Below are positions 32,283 to 39,771 of a stretch of DNA of 39,771 bases, one piece after another (the first letter of the stretch is position 1; each line of letters starts with the position of its first letter). The DNA comes from Smithella sp. SCADC (GTDB lineage: Bacteria > Desulfobacterota > Syntrophia > Syntrophales > Smithellaceae). The position numbers and the translations under genes are program-made. The stretch spans positions 1-39,771 of the forward strand of contig JQDQ01000132.1 of NCBI GenBank assembly GCA_000747625.2, given 5' to 3'. Below the pieces are notes generated by a model that had not been told where the DNA came from, ran no database searches, and worked only from the letters and a program-made list of their open reading frames with translations.

Positions 32283-32659
32283 GCGAGCACTTCATCATAA
32301 GGTGGCAACGCCGTGTAGGCTCGTTGCCGACCCCCGAGCTTGTCAAGGCCCTGATCCGTGGCGCTGTGGTGCTGCAACGTGGTGTCATCGGCGTGGATGA
32401 ATGCGGCGACAGGTTCGTTGCGCTGTCAATGTACTGGGTGCCTGAGATTGATGCGGTACTCAAGATCAACGACATGGGGTGGCCGCACCGGGCTATTACG
32501 GTTATCACGCCGGATGTACTGAATAAGAAAAGAGTTCCCAATTTGGGAACCGATACCAAAGGAGTGAGGAATGGAAAAAGAATCAATTTTCGGAAAACAC
32601 ACATTTTCGGAGGAAGAGAAGAAAAAGATTGCTCAACAACTGGCCCAGGCTGTCAGTGA
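32273..32659 (+). CDS. Phage protein, unknown function
   Basis: 128 residues from GTG 32273 (10-base overlap with previous gene). HLSEHFIIRWQRRVGSLPTP, then GDRFVALSMYWVPEIDAVLK, a mixed alpha/beta fold. Its last 30 codons overlap the next gene in another frame, so that tail is probably non-conserved. Function unknown. Confidence 0.5.
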   Translation: MHLSEHFIIRWQRRVGSLPTPELVKALIRGAVVLQRGVIGVDECGDRFVALSMYWVPEIDAVLKINDMGWPHRAITVITPDVLNKKRVPNLGTDTKGVRNGKRINFRKTHIFGGREEKDCSTTGPGCQ

Positions 32660-32936
32660 TAAGAGCGAGGCGGACGAAGAGCTGAAGGCCATCAAGGCCG
32701 ATTTCAAGAGCAAGATCGAATTGGCCGACTCACAGATCAACGGATATGCCCGCAAGTTGCAATCCGGATTCGAGATGCGGTCGATTGAGTGCAACGTCAT
32801 CCGCGATTACGAGGCGAAGACAATCACATATCTTGCCATCGATGACGGTAGAACAATCGATATCAGGCCCATGAGACAGTCCGACCTGCAACGGCCCATC
32901 ATTGAGGCAGAGCGGGCCGATGCAACTATCAATTAA
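32571..32936 (+). CDS. Phage coiled-coil protein
   Basis: 121 residues with GGAGTGAGG ribosome site. The first 60 residues are coiled coil (EEKKKIAQQLAQAVSDKSEA), followed by a short beta-rich segment (FEMRSIECNVIRDYEAKTIT, DIRPM). No known domain. It ends the run of recombination genes. Confidence 0.6.
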   Translation: MEKESIFGKHTFSEEEKKKIAQQLAQAVSDKSEADEELKAIKADFKSKIELADSQINGYARKLQSGFEMRSIECNVIRDYEAKTITYLAIDDGRTIDIRPMRQSDLQRPIIEAERADATIN

Positions 32937-33096
32937 GCTCCACCGCCCGGCACCGAGGCGGCAATATCGGGCCATGCCCCTCCATCCCCGGCAACCAGAA
33001 CGGGAAAAGTAGCGGCTCGAAGCCTGCGAATCTGGCAACAGCGGCAAGGCCTCCGGGTGCCCTTTCCCGGGGGCTGAACCGCCAAAATGAAAGAGG
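32937..33096 (+). other. Structured GC-rich gap, possible RNA element
   Basis: A 160-base non-coding gap in an otherwise dense operon. It contains CCGCC/GGCGG (32943 region), GGGAAA/TTTCCC, and a longer stem GCCTCCGGG/CCCGGGGGC around 33048-33075. No obvious ORF, terminator T-run or promoter. It may be a structured RNA or a remnant. Confidence 0.4.
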
Positions 33097-33102
33097 ATGA
33101 AG

Positions 33103-33300
33103 ATGATTCTTGATAAACGAGAACTCATTGCCTTCTTTGAGGAAAATGTCCCGGAAAATGGGTATGCCGAAATTGAAGGCTCAATTACCCCCAAGAATGC
33201 ATGTTCAGTTTGCGGAAGCACTACCAAACAGCCAATGACGCTTCCATTGTATGCCGAAGAAATTGAAGTGAGGGTCACCTTTAGAAAAAGGATTGGATGA
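33103..33300 (+). CDS. Small protein with CxxC motif
   Basis: 65 residues from ATG 33103 (GAGG six bases upstream; ATG 33097 is in frame but too close). Contains CSVCGS and a beta-rich C terminus (EEIEVRVTFRKRIG). No function recognised. Overlaps the next gene by four bases. Confidence 0.5.
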   Translation: MILDKRELIAFFEENVPENGYAEIEGSITPKNACSVCGSTTKQPMTLPLYAEEIEVRVTFRKRIG

Positions 33301-33554
33301 CAATGGACCCCCAAGAGACAATTACAGCGATCCACGACCGCCTCGAAAGAGCCATCGGCGGCGTCTGTAAGATGGAAGATAACACGGTGGAGTCAATCGA
33401 AAAGGCGCACGATATCATTGAAGATATCAACAGCTCAATACTCATGCTTGACGGCCTCAGATTTGCCATCCGGCGCAAATATCACCGGGTGTCGGTGTGG
33501 CCTGAACCTAACGAGCAGGAGCTGAAGAACAAGAGAAATGGGTGGACGGATTGA
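33297..33554 (+). CDS. Small helical phage protein
   Basis: 85 residues; ATG 33297 overlaps the previous stop; ATG 33303 also possible. Helical (ETITAIHDRLERAIGGVCKM; SIEKAHDIIEDINSSI). No recognised domain. Confidence 0.5.
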   Translation: MTMDPQETITAIHDRLERAIGGVCKMEDNTVESIEKAHDIIEDINSSILMLDGLRFAIRRKYHRVSVWPEPNEQELKNKRNGWTD

Positions 33555-33584
33555 AAACGAAACCAACAACGGAAGGATGAGGAA

Positions 33585-33995
33585 ATGGCAGACACTTTAG
33601 AATTTAAGATCAGCGAAGGCTTGATAAAGCCGATTATCGAAACGAAGATTAACGAGGCGATTGTTGCCTCTATGGGCGGCCACGAAAGGCTAATCTCCGA
33701 TATGGTGGCAATGTATATGAATCAGAAGGTTGATTCCAACGGCAACACGACCACCTATAGCAGCGGAAAACCGAGGCTCGCGTGGCTCTCGGAAACGATG
33801 ATTAACGAGGCAATAAAAAACACTCTCCAGGAGTACCTGAAAAGCAAGCAGGAGTTTTTACAAAAAGAGTTCGAGAGATTTTTTAACAGCAAAAAGGGGT
33901 CAAGTCAGATCGTGAAGGCTATGCAAGAGGGGCTATGTGCTGGCCTTGGAGAGTGTTGGAGAGTATCAATCAAGTTTACCCCGCCGGAGAAGTGA
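33585..33995 (+). CDS. Phage protein, unknown function
   Basis: 136 residues, ribosome site AAGGATGAGG. Helical with charged repeats (LSETMINEAIKNTLQEYLKS, KQEFLQKEFERFFNSKKGSS). No known domain. Position between small genes gives no clue to its job. Confidence 0.55.
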   Translation: MADTLEFKISEGLIKPIIETKINEAIVASMGGHERLISDMVAMYMNQKVDSNGNTTTYSSGKPRLAWLSETMINEAIKNTLQEYLKSKQEFLQKEFERFFNSKKGSSQIVKAMQEGLCAGLGECWRVSIKFTPPEK

Positions 33996-33998
33996 GCA

Positions 33999-34163
33999 AT
34001 GAAAACCTGCACCCACAAAAACAAAGTCGATCTGTCCCAGGGTCTCGGGCCTGATCGGCATTATTACTGCCCGAATTGCAAGTGCCATTGGTACGCTGGG
34101 CGGTTCTGGACTCGGGTTGAGTGGGATGAATATGTTAACGAAATTAACGAGGTGTTGGGATGA
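33999..34163 (+). CDS. Small zinc-ribbon protein
   Basis: 54 residues, MKTCTHKNKVDLSQGLGPDR followed by HYYCPNCKCHWYAGRFWTRV. C/H and CPNC pairs suggest a zinc ribbon. Stop overlaps next start (ATGA). The pattern is common in phage early genes; function unknown. Confidence 0.6.
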   Translation: MKTCTHKNKVDLSQGLGPDRHYYCPNCKCHWYAGRFWTRVEWDEYVNEINEVLG

Positions 34164-34402
34164 TAGAAAGAACCATAAGAACGCATATCAAGCCAAGCCC
34201 GGACGAATTAGCATTTTGTTTTTGCAATGTATCGTCAGAGGAGCAGGCGATGTTCTTCAATGAGGTGGCGAGGATAGTAGAAAACTGGGATAGGCCATTC
34301 CCGTTTCAACTCGAAGCTCTCAGGCAGGAAAAATGCCTAACGCGGGAGGGCCGGGAAGTAATGAGGTTGATAGGGGATTACGGGTACGAGGGCGGAATAT
34401 AA
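34160..34402 (+). CDS. Small phage protein, unknown function
   Basis: 80 residues, MIERTIRTHIKPSPDELAFC with a helical middle (AMFFNEVARIVENW). No domain recognised. Coupled at both ends to neighbours. Confidence 0.55.
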   Translation: MIERTIRTHIKPSPDELAFCFCNVSSEEQAMFFNEVARIVENWDRPFPFQLEALRQEKCLTREGREVMRLIGDYGYEGGI

Positions 34403-34579
34403 ATGGACGATCTCGACCGGGCGCAAGAGGTATCAGCGGAAATCCTATCGGAGAGTCTGAAACTCCGCAAGCCGACCGGCCCGGTTGAGACCGGCTTTTG
34501 CCTGAATTGCGGCGAACCGTTACCGGCCGGGCGTCGATGGTGTGATGCTTTTTGCCGGGATGAGTGGGAGGGGAAATGA
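34403..34579 (+). CDS. TraR/DksA-type zinc-finger protein
   Basis: 58 residues, MDDLDRAQEVSAEILSESLK then TGFCLNCGEPLPAGRRWCDA and FCRDEWE. The C4 zinc finger (CxxC...CxxxC) with the acidic N terminus resembles small TraR/DksA-like proteins that bind RNA polymerase and adjust promoter use. Too short for a full DksA coiled coil, so its ability to act as one is unsure. Confidence 0.65.
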   Translation: MDDLDRAQEVSAEILSESLKLRKPTGPVETGFCLNCGEPLPAGRRWCDAFCRDEWEGK

Positions 34580-34818
34580 AGATCGAAACAGAGTTCAGTA
34601 TTGGTGATGAGGTGTGGGCTATCTGTAGAGGAACAAAAACTATCGGAAAATATGAGGCAATCGGGCCTAAAAAGATCGATTACATTGAGGTGTGTGTTGA
34701 TGGCGATATCGTTCAAGAAAGTTACGAATGCAAAGGTTTGAGCGGGTTTTATTTTCCTGATGAGCTTTTCAAGACCCGCGAGGCCGCCGAAATCACAGCG
34801 GAGGCGCTGAATAAATGA
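34576..34818 (+). CDS. Small phage protein, unknown function
   Basis: 80 residues from ATG 34576 (GGGAGGGG upstream). FSIGDEVWAICRGTKTIGKY suggests an SH3/KOW-like beta barrel; C terminus helical. Overlaps both neighbours by four bases. Confidence 0.6.
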   Translation: MKIETEFSIGDEVWAICRGTKTIGKYEAIGPKKIDYIEVCVDGDIVQESYECKGLSGFYFPDELFKTREAAEITAEALNK

Positions 34819-35072
34819 ATGGGATGGAGAAAATGGAAGATAAAATAATCGATGGTGGGTGCGCGTTTCCAAATAAAGAGGAAGTAAGCGGCATATATGA
34901 CAATCGGTTTATCGATCATAAAGGCATGACTCTCCGTGACTATTTCGCCGGGCAAGCCTTGGTTGGAATACTTTCGAGTCTGCCAAGTGATTCGCGGTGT
35001 GGCATGGCTGATATTGTCAACGAGGCATACTGGTATGCTGAAGGTATGATCGAAAGAAGGGGCGCTGAATAA
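34815..35072 (+). CDS. Small phage protein (GMTLRDYFA type)
   Basis: 85 residues. The phrase KGMTLRDYFAGQALVGIL is frequent in phage proteins of unknown function; the remainder (MADIVNEAYWYAEGMIERRG) is helical. Stop is adjacent to the next start. Confidence 0.6.
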   Translation: MNGMEKMEDKIIDGGCAFPNKEEVSGIYDNRFIDHKGMTLRDYFAGQALVGILSSLPSDSRCGMADIVNEAYWYAEGMIERRGAE

Positions 35073-35543
35073 ATGAAAATCCTAGCCCTAGACACAGCCA
35101 CAAAAACCGGCTGGGCGATATTCGACAGCGCCGCCGGCAAGATCATTGAGAGCGGAGTTCAGGACTTTGCCAAGCGCCGCGGCGAATCAAACGGCCTCAT
35201 GTTCTTGAGGTTCCGCAAATGGCTCTCTCAGATCATCGACACGGCACGACCTGACTTAATCGCATACGAGAGAGCGCACCACCGGGGAGGGGCTGCCACG
35301 GAGATATGCGTGAACCTGACGGGCAGAGTTCAGGAGGCCGCCGCCAACAACGGGCTTGAGTGCGCCACCGTGCCGACGATGACGCTCAAGAAATGGTCGA
35401 CAGGCAGGGGGAACGCTGGCAAGCCTGAAATGATCGCCGCTGCCCGGAAGCTGATTGGGCGGGAACCGATAGATGATAACGAAGCCGATGCCGTCATGAT
35501 AGCTGCTTGGGCGGCATGTGAGTATTGTTGGGAGGGGAAATGA
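35073..35543 (+). CDS. RuvC-like Holliday junction resolvase
   Basis: 156 residues. RNase H-fold nuclease resolving branched DNA before packaging. Catalytic acids are in place: D7 (ILALDTATKTGWA), E66 (LIAYERA), D135 and D139 (IDDNEADA). Length and TMTLKKWSTGRGNAGKPEMI are typical of phage RuvC proteins. No ribosome site is needed beyond coupling to the previous gene. Confidence 0.85.
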   Translation: MKILALDTATKTGWAIFDSAAGKIIESGVQDFAKRRGESNGLMFLRFRKWLSQIIDTARPDLIAYERAHHRGGAATEICVNLTGRVQEAAANNGLECATVPTMTLKKWSTGRGNAGKPEMIAAARKLIGREPIDDNEADAVMIAAWAACEYCWEGK

Positions 35544-35668
35544 AAACATTCTGGCTCGCAACCTCTGTGGTGATGGCGATCTTTTGGGGATACCATCAAA
35601 ACGTGCCCGCTTCGACGGGATGGGCTATGGCGGCACTGTGTGAATTGGAGGGCATACTCAGACAATGA
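35540..35668 (+). CDS. Short membrane peptide
   Basis: 42 residues, MKTFWLATSVVMAIFWGYHQ and following NVPASTGWAMAALCELEG. A signal-anchor-like start. ATGA overlap with RuvC gene and with the next frame. Function unknown. Confidence 0.45.
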   Translation: MKTFWLATSVVMAIFWGYHQNVPASTGWAMAALCELEGILRQ

Positions 35669-35745
35669 CAGAAGACCTATTAACCATAATCTCCGCCCTG
35701 ATCGCCATCGCCGCCATGCTGAGTGTTGAGGGGTGGATTAGGTGA
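35665..35745 (+). CDS. Very short membrane peptide
   Basis: 26 residues, MTEDLLTIISALIAIAAMLS then VEGWIR. It forms a single hydrophobic helix, with four-base overlaps to the genes on each side. May simply couple translation of the large gene that follows. Confidence 0.4.
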   Translation: MTEDLLTIISALIAIAAMLSVEGWIR

Positions 35746-37961
35746 AGTCATACCTGCCAACATTATCAGCGAGCCTCAACCGAAAGGGTGTTCTTGATGT
35801 GGACACCGTGAAGGGCTGCGAGTTGGGCGTAAAAGCTCATGGGATTGGAGGTTGCTACGGATTATGCTATGCTTATAAAATGGCAGAATTATATGGTTTT
35901 GATTTTGCAAAGTCAGTAAGTCGGAAGGGAGGCGATAAATCAAGCGTTGAGCGCATGGTTAAGACCCACTCTAAGCCCTGGTTTCGAATCGGCACAATGG
36001 GCGATCCTTGCCACGATTGGGATTATACCGTCGATGTTTGCGGGTGGTTAGGCAAATACAGGACGCCGGTCATTGTTACGAAATCGTGGAAAGATTTATC
36101 GGACGATCACGTTAAAGCCCTTCGGGATATTGGCGCGGTGGTAAACATATCAACCAGCCCGCTTGATAGTGATGGCGAACGTGATCATAGGTTAATGCAA
36201 TATTTAAGGCTGAAAGACAATTCTGTCGGGGCGGTTTTGAGGGTTGTAACTGCCCGTTTTGGAAACACCGTTTACGGGCAAGGGCTGAATGAAATCCAAC
36301 GTGATTTATTTGCGCGGTTTCGAGTGATCGACAATCCCTTGAGAATCCCAAAAACAAACCATATGGTTATTGATGGGCATATCATAGTTGAAAGACATAG
36401 GGATCTTGGCGGCGGTTCTTGTGTGAGTATCGCAAACCGGAGCGCATTTCTTGGCACATGCGACACTTGCCCGGACCAATGCGGGGTTAAATTTCAAAAA
36501 ATATGGATAGGAGGGTGTGTTGTGGACAAGCAGAATGGAGATGTTTTCAAGTGTGGACACGGTGAGAGCACGGCAAAGCAGGGCGATCTATTTTTGGATA
36601 GGGTTGAGTTCGAGTATGTCAAAAGCGTCATCGGTTCAGGGTATGAGGAAGCCGTTGCAAAACTGGCGATTGATGACAAGGTGGCATACAGGGCCGCGCG
36701 GAAAAACATGCAGATACATTCGGCCATCATACTGAAAATAAACGGAGAGTTCAGCGGGTTTTTTACCTTTCAGGTGAACCATGACGCAGGAGAGTTTTGC
36801 TTGCTTCAATCGGCCATGTTGCTGGACCGAAAGGACAAGGCGATTTACAGCGAAATGGTTAACAAGATCATTGAGCAAAATACATACGGCTATCCCATGA
36901 TCATGACCGTAAGCACGAAGCATGATCTTGAATGCCCGAAGGTGTTTAATGCTATCGGATTTCAAACATACCTGACGTTGAGCGGTTTTGAATACATGGT
37001 TTATGGCACGCTGGAACAGGTCAGGATGAAGCGGCTCGCACATGCGACCATGACGAACACATGGAACTCGGTTAAGGGCGATTGGCTCAAGATGAAAAAG
37101 GAATGGAACGAAAGGATTGAAGCAGCAGGAGAAAAGCATGGCATCCTGAATCCGAAATTTGCATCACGCGAAGGGTGCTGGCAGGGGGAAAGTGGATTCT
37201 CTAATGTGGTGCTCACGGAGCGATCGATTGACGATGATAAGGTGGTGGTGAATAAAGGCAAGTCCCTTAACGGTAATGCGTCAGTGCTTGATCCGGTTGC
37301 GTGTGAGTGTATCCTGCGTTTCTTTATGCCGAAAGAAGGCAGGCGAATTTATAACCCATTTGGGGGTGGCGTTCAGTTCGGCTTTGTCTCTGGCGCTTAT
37401 GGCGATGAGTATGTTGCAAGCGAAATCCGTCAAAACCAGTGCGACGCAAACAACAAGATATGCTCTGAATTTCCGGGCGTCCGATGGGTAAAGAGCGATA
37501 GCGCCACCTATAAGCCAGAGGGCATGTTTGATCTGGTGTTCACCTGTCCGCCCTATTATAGAGTTGAAAAGTATGTTGATTATGATGGGCAGCCACCCGA
37601 AGGCGAAATCAACCACCTTGGAACCTACAACGATTTCAGAGACACCCTCTTTGCCGGGTACAAGGTAGCCATCGACCACCTCAATGATAACCGTTTTTTC
37701 GTCGTAATGACTGGCGATAGTAGAGACAAAAACGGTTCATACCACTGCCACGAAGCAGAAACAGAGATATTTTTCAAGGAAAGCGGACTGTCAGTATACA
37801 ATAAAATCATATATTTAGAGTCTGAATTTACACGCCTCGCACAGGCAAAGAAAACACTTGATTATCGAAAGTTCCCGAAGCGTGAGCAAAAAATCATAGT
37901 GGCATACAAAGGCGATGCGTCCGTTATCAAAGACATCTTCCCGCCTATCGGCAGGCTTTAG
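35742..37961 (+). CDS. Radical-SAM-like / GNAT / DNA methyltransferase fusion
   Basis: 739 residues from GTG 35742. About 1-280: radical-SAM-like with C26, C38, C42 (GIGGCYGLCYAYK), WFRIGTMGDPCHDWDYT, VIVTKSW, and a second cluster C239, C242, C246 (CDTCPDQCG). About 323-425: GNAT-like domain (HSAIILKINGEFSGFFTFQV; FNAIGFQTYL). About 490-730: amino-methyltransferase with motif I-like NPFGGG (538-543), VASEIR, and motif IV TCPPYY (601-606). Phage Mom, which makes a carbamoylmethyl-adenine, is a GNAT relative; by analogy I infer a DNA base hypermodification enzyme. Target base and chemistry are unknown. Confidence 0.75.
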   Translation: MKSYLPTLSASLNRKGVLDVDTVKGCELGVKAHGIGGCYGLCYAYKMAELYGFDFAKSVSRKGGDKSSVERMVKTHSKPWFRIGTMGDPCHDWDYTVDVCGWLGKYRTPVIVTKSWKDLSDDHVKALRDIGAVVNISTSPLDSDGERDHRLMQYLRLKDNSVGAVLRVVTARFGNTVYGQGLNEIQRDLFARFRVIDNPLRIPKTNHMVIDGHIIVERHRDLGGGSCVSIANRSAFLGTCDTCPDQCGVKFQKIWIGGCVVDKQNGDVFKCGHGESTAKQGDLFLDRVEFEYVKSVIGSGYEEAVAKLAIDDKVAYRAARKNMQIHSAIILKINGEFSGFFTFQVNHDAGEFCLLQSAMLLDRKDKAIYSEMVNKIIEQNTYGYPMIMTVSTKHDLECPKVFNAIGFQTYLTLSGFEYMVYGTLEQVRMKRLAHATMTNTWNSVKGDWLKMKKEWNERIEAAGEKHGILNPKFASREGCWQGESGFSNVVLTERSIDDDKVVVNKGKSLNGNASVLDPVACECILRFFMPKEGRRIYNPFGGGVQFGFVSGAYGDEYVASEIRQNQCDANNKICSEFPGVRWVKSDSATYKPEGMFDLVFTCPPYYRVEKYVDYDGQPPEGEINHLGTYNDFRDTLFAGYKVAIDHLNDNRFFVVMTGDSRDKNGSYHCHEAETEIFFKESGLSVYNKIIYLESEFTRLAQAKKTLDYRKFPKREQKIIVAYKGDASVIKDIFPPIGRL

Positions 37962-37972
37962 GAGGCAAGGCT

Positions 37973-38170
37973 ATGAATCTATTAGAGTTGAAAAACCTCA
38001 TAGACAAGGCGGTTTATTGCATAAGGACACCGGCCGAAACCATAGAGGTCAAGATCGGCGTCAGTAATGACATTTATGAAATTGTCGATTTGCGCCTGTA
38101 TGTTTCAGATCGAATCACCTGTAAACCGCCGCTCCTGATTCAAGCAGGAGTAAAGACAGAACTTAAGTAA
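37973..38170 (+). CDS. Small protein related to the gene after integrase
   Basis: 65 residues, MNLLELKNLIDKAVYCIRTP then AETIEVKIGVSNDIYEIVDL. The first 30 residues match the gene starting at 39409 (MNLAELKEIIDRTIKNTIVP, AEDINVEVD). Ribosome site AGGAGGCAAGG. Function unknown; the pair flanks the integrase, suggesting duplication. Confidence 0.6.
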   Translation: MNLLELKNLIDKAVYCIRTPAETIEVKIGVSNDIYEIVDLRLYVSDRITCKPPLLIQAGVKTELK

Positions 38171-38260
38171 CAGAGGCCCACGCCTAAAATGTTTGCACCC
38201 GCCGCCGAAAATCAAATACAATCTCCATATGGGGTAAACCATAACCAGATGGAGGTGTGT

Positions 38261-39412
38261 ATGAAGGGAGGCATCTATTCCGAAGATCGTTGTCCTGTCT
38301 GCGGTGGCAAGTTTGTTGACAATCACATTAACGGTTTAATCTGCCCGAAGCACCCGAAGATCCGGGCCGCATCTTTCCGGGTAAAATTCGGGAAATTGCA
38401 AAAGCGGTTCCGGTCATATCAGGACGCACAGCGGACTTTGACCGGCTGGCGATTCAAGACCGATGAGCTGACATTTGATGAAAGAGACTACCAGCCAGAC
38501 AACCCGCTCGGATTTTCCAACATGAGCAACAAATGGTTGAGCTACCATTCCGGCAAGGTCAAGCCGGGCACCCGTAAAAACCTCATTGCTCATATCCGGC
38601 ACGCTCAGGAGTATTTCCAGAACCGGAATGTCAAGGATCTTAGGTATGGAGATTTTGAAGACTTTCTGCAGGAGTTGACCGAGCTATCCGGCAAAACGAA
38701 GCACAACATCATGTCCACGATCCATAACTTTTACTCATGGTTGAGAAAGCGCCGCGAAATCCGCGAACTGCCCGAATTTCCAGAGGTTAAATATATTCTG
38801 GGATACCGGCGCACCGTGAGCAAAGAGGTGCAAATTCAGATCGTGGAAGAGGTTCGCCGGATCTGCCCGAACCCGAAAGTTTACCTGGGCATCAAATGGC
38901 TGACAACTTATATCAGCCTACGGCCCGGAGAGCTAATCAAGATCCTTGAAGGCAATATCGACCCGGCGAATGGATATCTTTACATCATCGAGGAGGATTC
39001 AAAGACCTGTTACAAGTCAATTCCACTTATCAAGGAAGATGTTGAGCTATTGGAATCTTTACCACCGGCATTCCCGGCGATGCGGTTTTTTAGGCATATC
39101 AAGGGCGTGTCCGGTGTCCATGAGGATGAGCCATTCGGCATGAAATACTTTTACAAGTGGTGGAAAAAGGCATGTGAGAATCTGGGCGTTGAAGGCGTTG
39201 ACCTCTACGGCGGCACCCGGCATTCAAGCGTCCGGGCGTTAAGGAAATTCCGATCGCCGGAGGAAATCAAAAGGGCGTCCATGAGTGAGACAAATAAGGC
39301 ATTTGGAAGGTATATGGGCCAGGATACTGACGCCGATGTCCGGGAGGTTTACCGGGAGGCGGCGCAGGTGATTTTGATTGAGGAAATTGAGAAGATTGGA
39401 GGGAGTAAATGA
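38261..39412 (+). CDS. Tyrosine integrase
   Basis: 383 residues from ATG 38261 (GGAGG five bases before; the frame is open from 38189). Catalyses site-specific recombination, here presumably at ssrA. N-terminal zinc knuckle CPVCGG...C; a SAM-like core-binding domain (about 90-160, KVKPGTRKNLIAHIRHAQEY, GKTKHNIMSTIHNFYSWLRK). Catalytic residues: R221 (SLRPGEL), R320-H321 (YGGTRHSS), Y364 (DADVREVYREA). The usual HxxR His is replaced by Gly, as in other integrases with a GTRHS box. Confidence 0.93.
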   Translation: MKGGIYSEDRCPVCGGKFVDNHINGLICPKHPKIRAASFRVKFGKLQKRFRSYQDAQRTLTGWRFKTDELTFDERDYQPDNPLGFSNMSNKWLSYHSGKVKPGTRKNLIAHIRHAQEYFQNRNVKDLRYGDFEDFLQELTELSGKTKHNIMSTIHNFYSWLRKRREIRELPEFPEVKYILGYRRTVSKEVQIQIVEEVRRICPNPKVYLGIKWLTTYISLRPGELIKILEGNIDPANGYLYIIEEDSKTCYKSIPLIKEDVELLESLPPAFPAMRFFRHIKGVSGVHEDEPFGMKYFYKWWKKACENLGVEGVDLYGGTRHSSVRALRKFRSPEEIKRASMSETNKAFGRYMGQDTDADVREVYREAAQVILIEEIEKIGGSK

Positions 39413-39771
39413 ACCTTGCAGAATTAAAAGAAATAATAGACCGAACTATCAAAAATACCATAGTGCCAGCGGAAGATATCAATGTCGAAGTTGATATGAC
39501 CACACTGCCTACAGACGATTATGAGGCTCTCTATGATTGTGACGTACTCGCGGCAACCTATATCGACGCCTGTTACCCTCGCTTTGTAATCATACCCGGC
39601 GATTCCATTGACCCCGCCACCAAGGCGGAACGGGAAATAGGCAATAAAATAAAAGATCGTCAGTACATGGACGAACCGGACGGTTTTGACGATGACCCCA
39701 AGGAAGATTTGCTTGGGCGTCTCGGAACCGCCCGGAACCAAGCCGGAACCGGGAAAAATGACGTAACCTAT
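39409..39771 (+). CDS. Partial gene at window end, related to 37973 gene
   Basis: At least 121 residues, open to the last base. Starts MNLAELKEIIDRTIKNTIVP, paralogous to the gene before the integrase, then an acidic region (YMDEPDGFDDDPKEDLLGRL). ATGA overlap with the integrase. If the ends of the window are joined, the frame continues through base 1 as VEAAGVEPASSVVNY and stops at base 48-50, i.e. its C terminus is encoded by the att core. Confidence 0.7.
   Translation, partial: MNLAELKEIIDRTIKNTIVPAEDINVEVDMTTLPTDDYEALYDCDVLAATYIDACYPRFVIIPGDSIDPATKAEREIGNKIKDRQYMDEPDGFDDDPKEDLLGRLGTARNQAGTGKNDVTY

Noticed and set aside
35551-35559. TGGCTCGCA, reverse complement of the array repeat, inside a small gene
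   Set aside because: A single 9-mer in coding sequence without partner repeat is expected by chance.

Overview
The window looks like one complete temperate, long-tailed (siphovirus-like, lambda-type) phage or prophage of about 40 kb. Every gene I can support is on the + strand. Bases 1-30 are the exact 3' end of a bacterial tmRNA gene (ssrA, minus strand) with no tmRNA body behind it, so the window starts at an attachment site. A tyrosine integrase lies at the far right end, and the last reading frame runs off the right edge in a frame that would continue through base 1 if the ends were joined. The tmRNA 3' end, gene style and protein relatives suggest a Desulfobacterota (delta-proteobacterial) host, but that is an inference.

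Layout. 0.1-6.2 kb: a nucleoside-deoxyribosyltransferase-like protein, a YopX-type protein, two replication proteins, many small overlapping genes and a probable small terminase. 6.2-16.1 kb: packaging and head genes (GpA-type large terminase, gpW-like joiner, lambda-type portal, a fused prohead protease/major capsid protein, DUF2190-type decoration protein, connector, tail Z-like, tail-terminator-like and tail tube proteins). 16.1-23.8 kb: tail genes, with a G/GT chaperone pair made by -1 frameshifting on a run of nine A, the tape measure protein, a large multidomain adhesin, and a tail protein broken by one in-frame TGA followed by a SECIS-like hairpin. 23.9-26.0 kb: lysis and envelope genes (small membrane proteins, M15-type endolysin, DUF1353 protein, lipoprotein, transglutaminase-like lipoprotein), closed by a terminator. 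26.5-26.9 kb: a small Cro/C1-type regulator among CTAA-N4-TTAG palindromes.

27.0-32.9 kb: the early operon with the most striking system. A 278-residue protein resembling the C-terminal helix-hairpin-helix part of IS110 transposases, with a zinc-ribbon insert and no nuclease domain, ends four bases before a strict tandem array. The array has 15 units of 36 bp. Each unit is a 9-nt repeat (TGCGAGCCA), a 9-nt unique spacer, a 9-nt repeat (TGAAACCCA) and a 9-nt unique spacer. This matches, as I recall it, the TIGR-Tas type of system (tandem interspaced guide RNAs with a Nop/IS110-like Tas protein). A coiled-coil protein, a YqaJ/lambda-type exonuclease, a probable single-strand-annealing partner and small DNA-binding proteins follow.

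33.1-38.2 kb: small zinc-binding and membrane proteins, a RuvC-like resolvase, and a 739-residue fusion that reads as radical-SAM-like enzyme, GNAT acetyltransferase and amino-type DNA methyltransferase, a candidate DNA hypermodification enzyme. 38.2-39.8 kb: the integrase, flanked on both sides by two related small genes.
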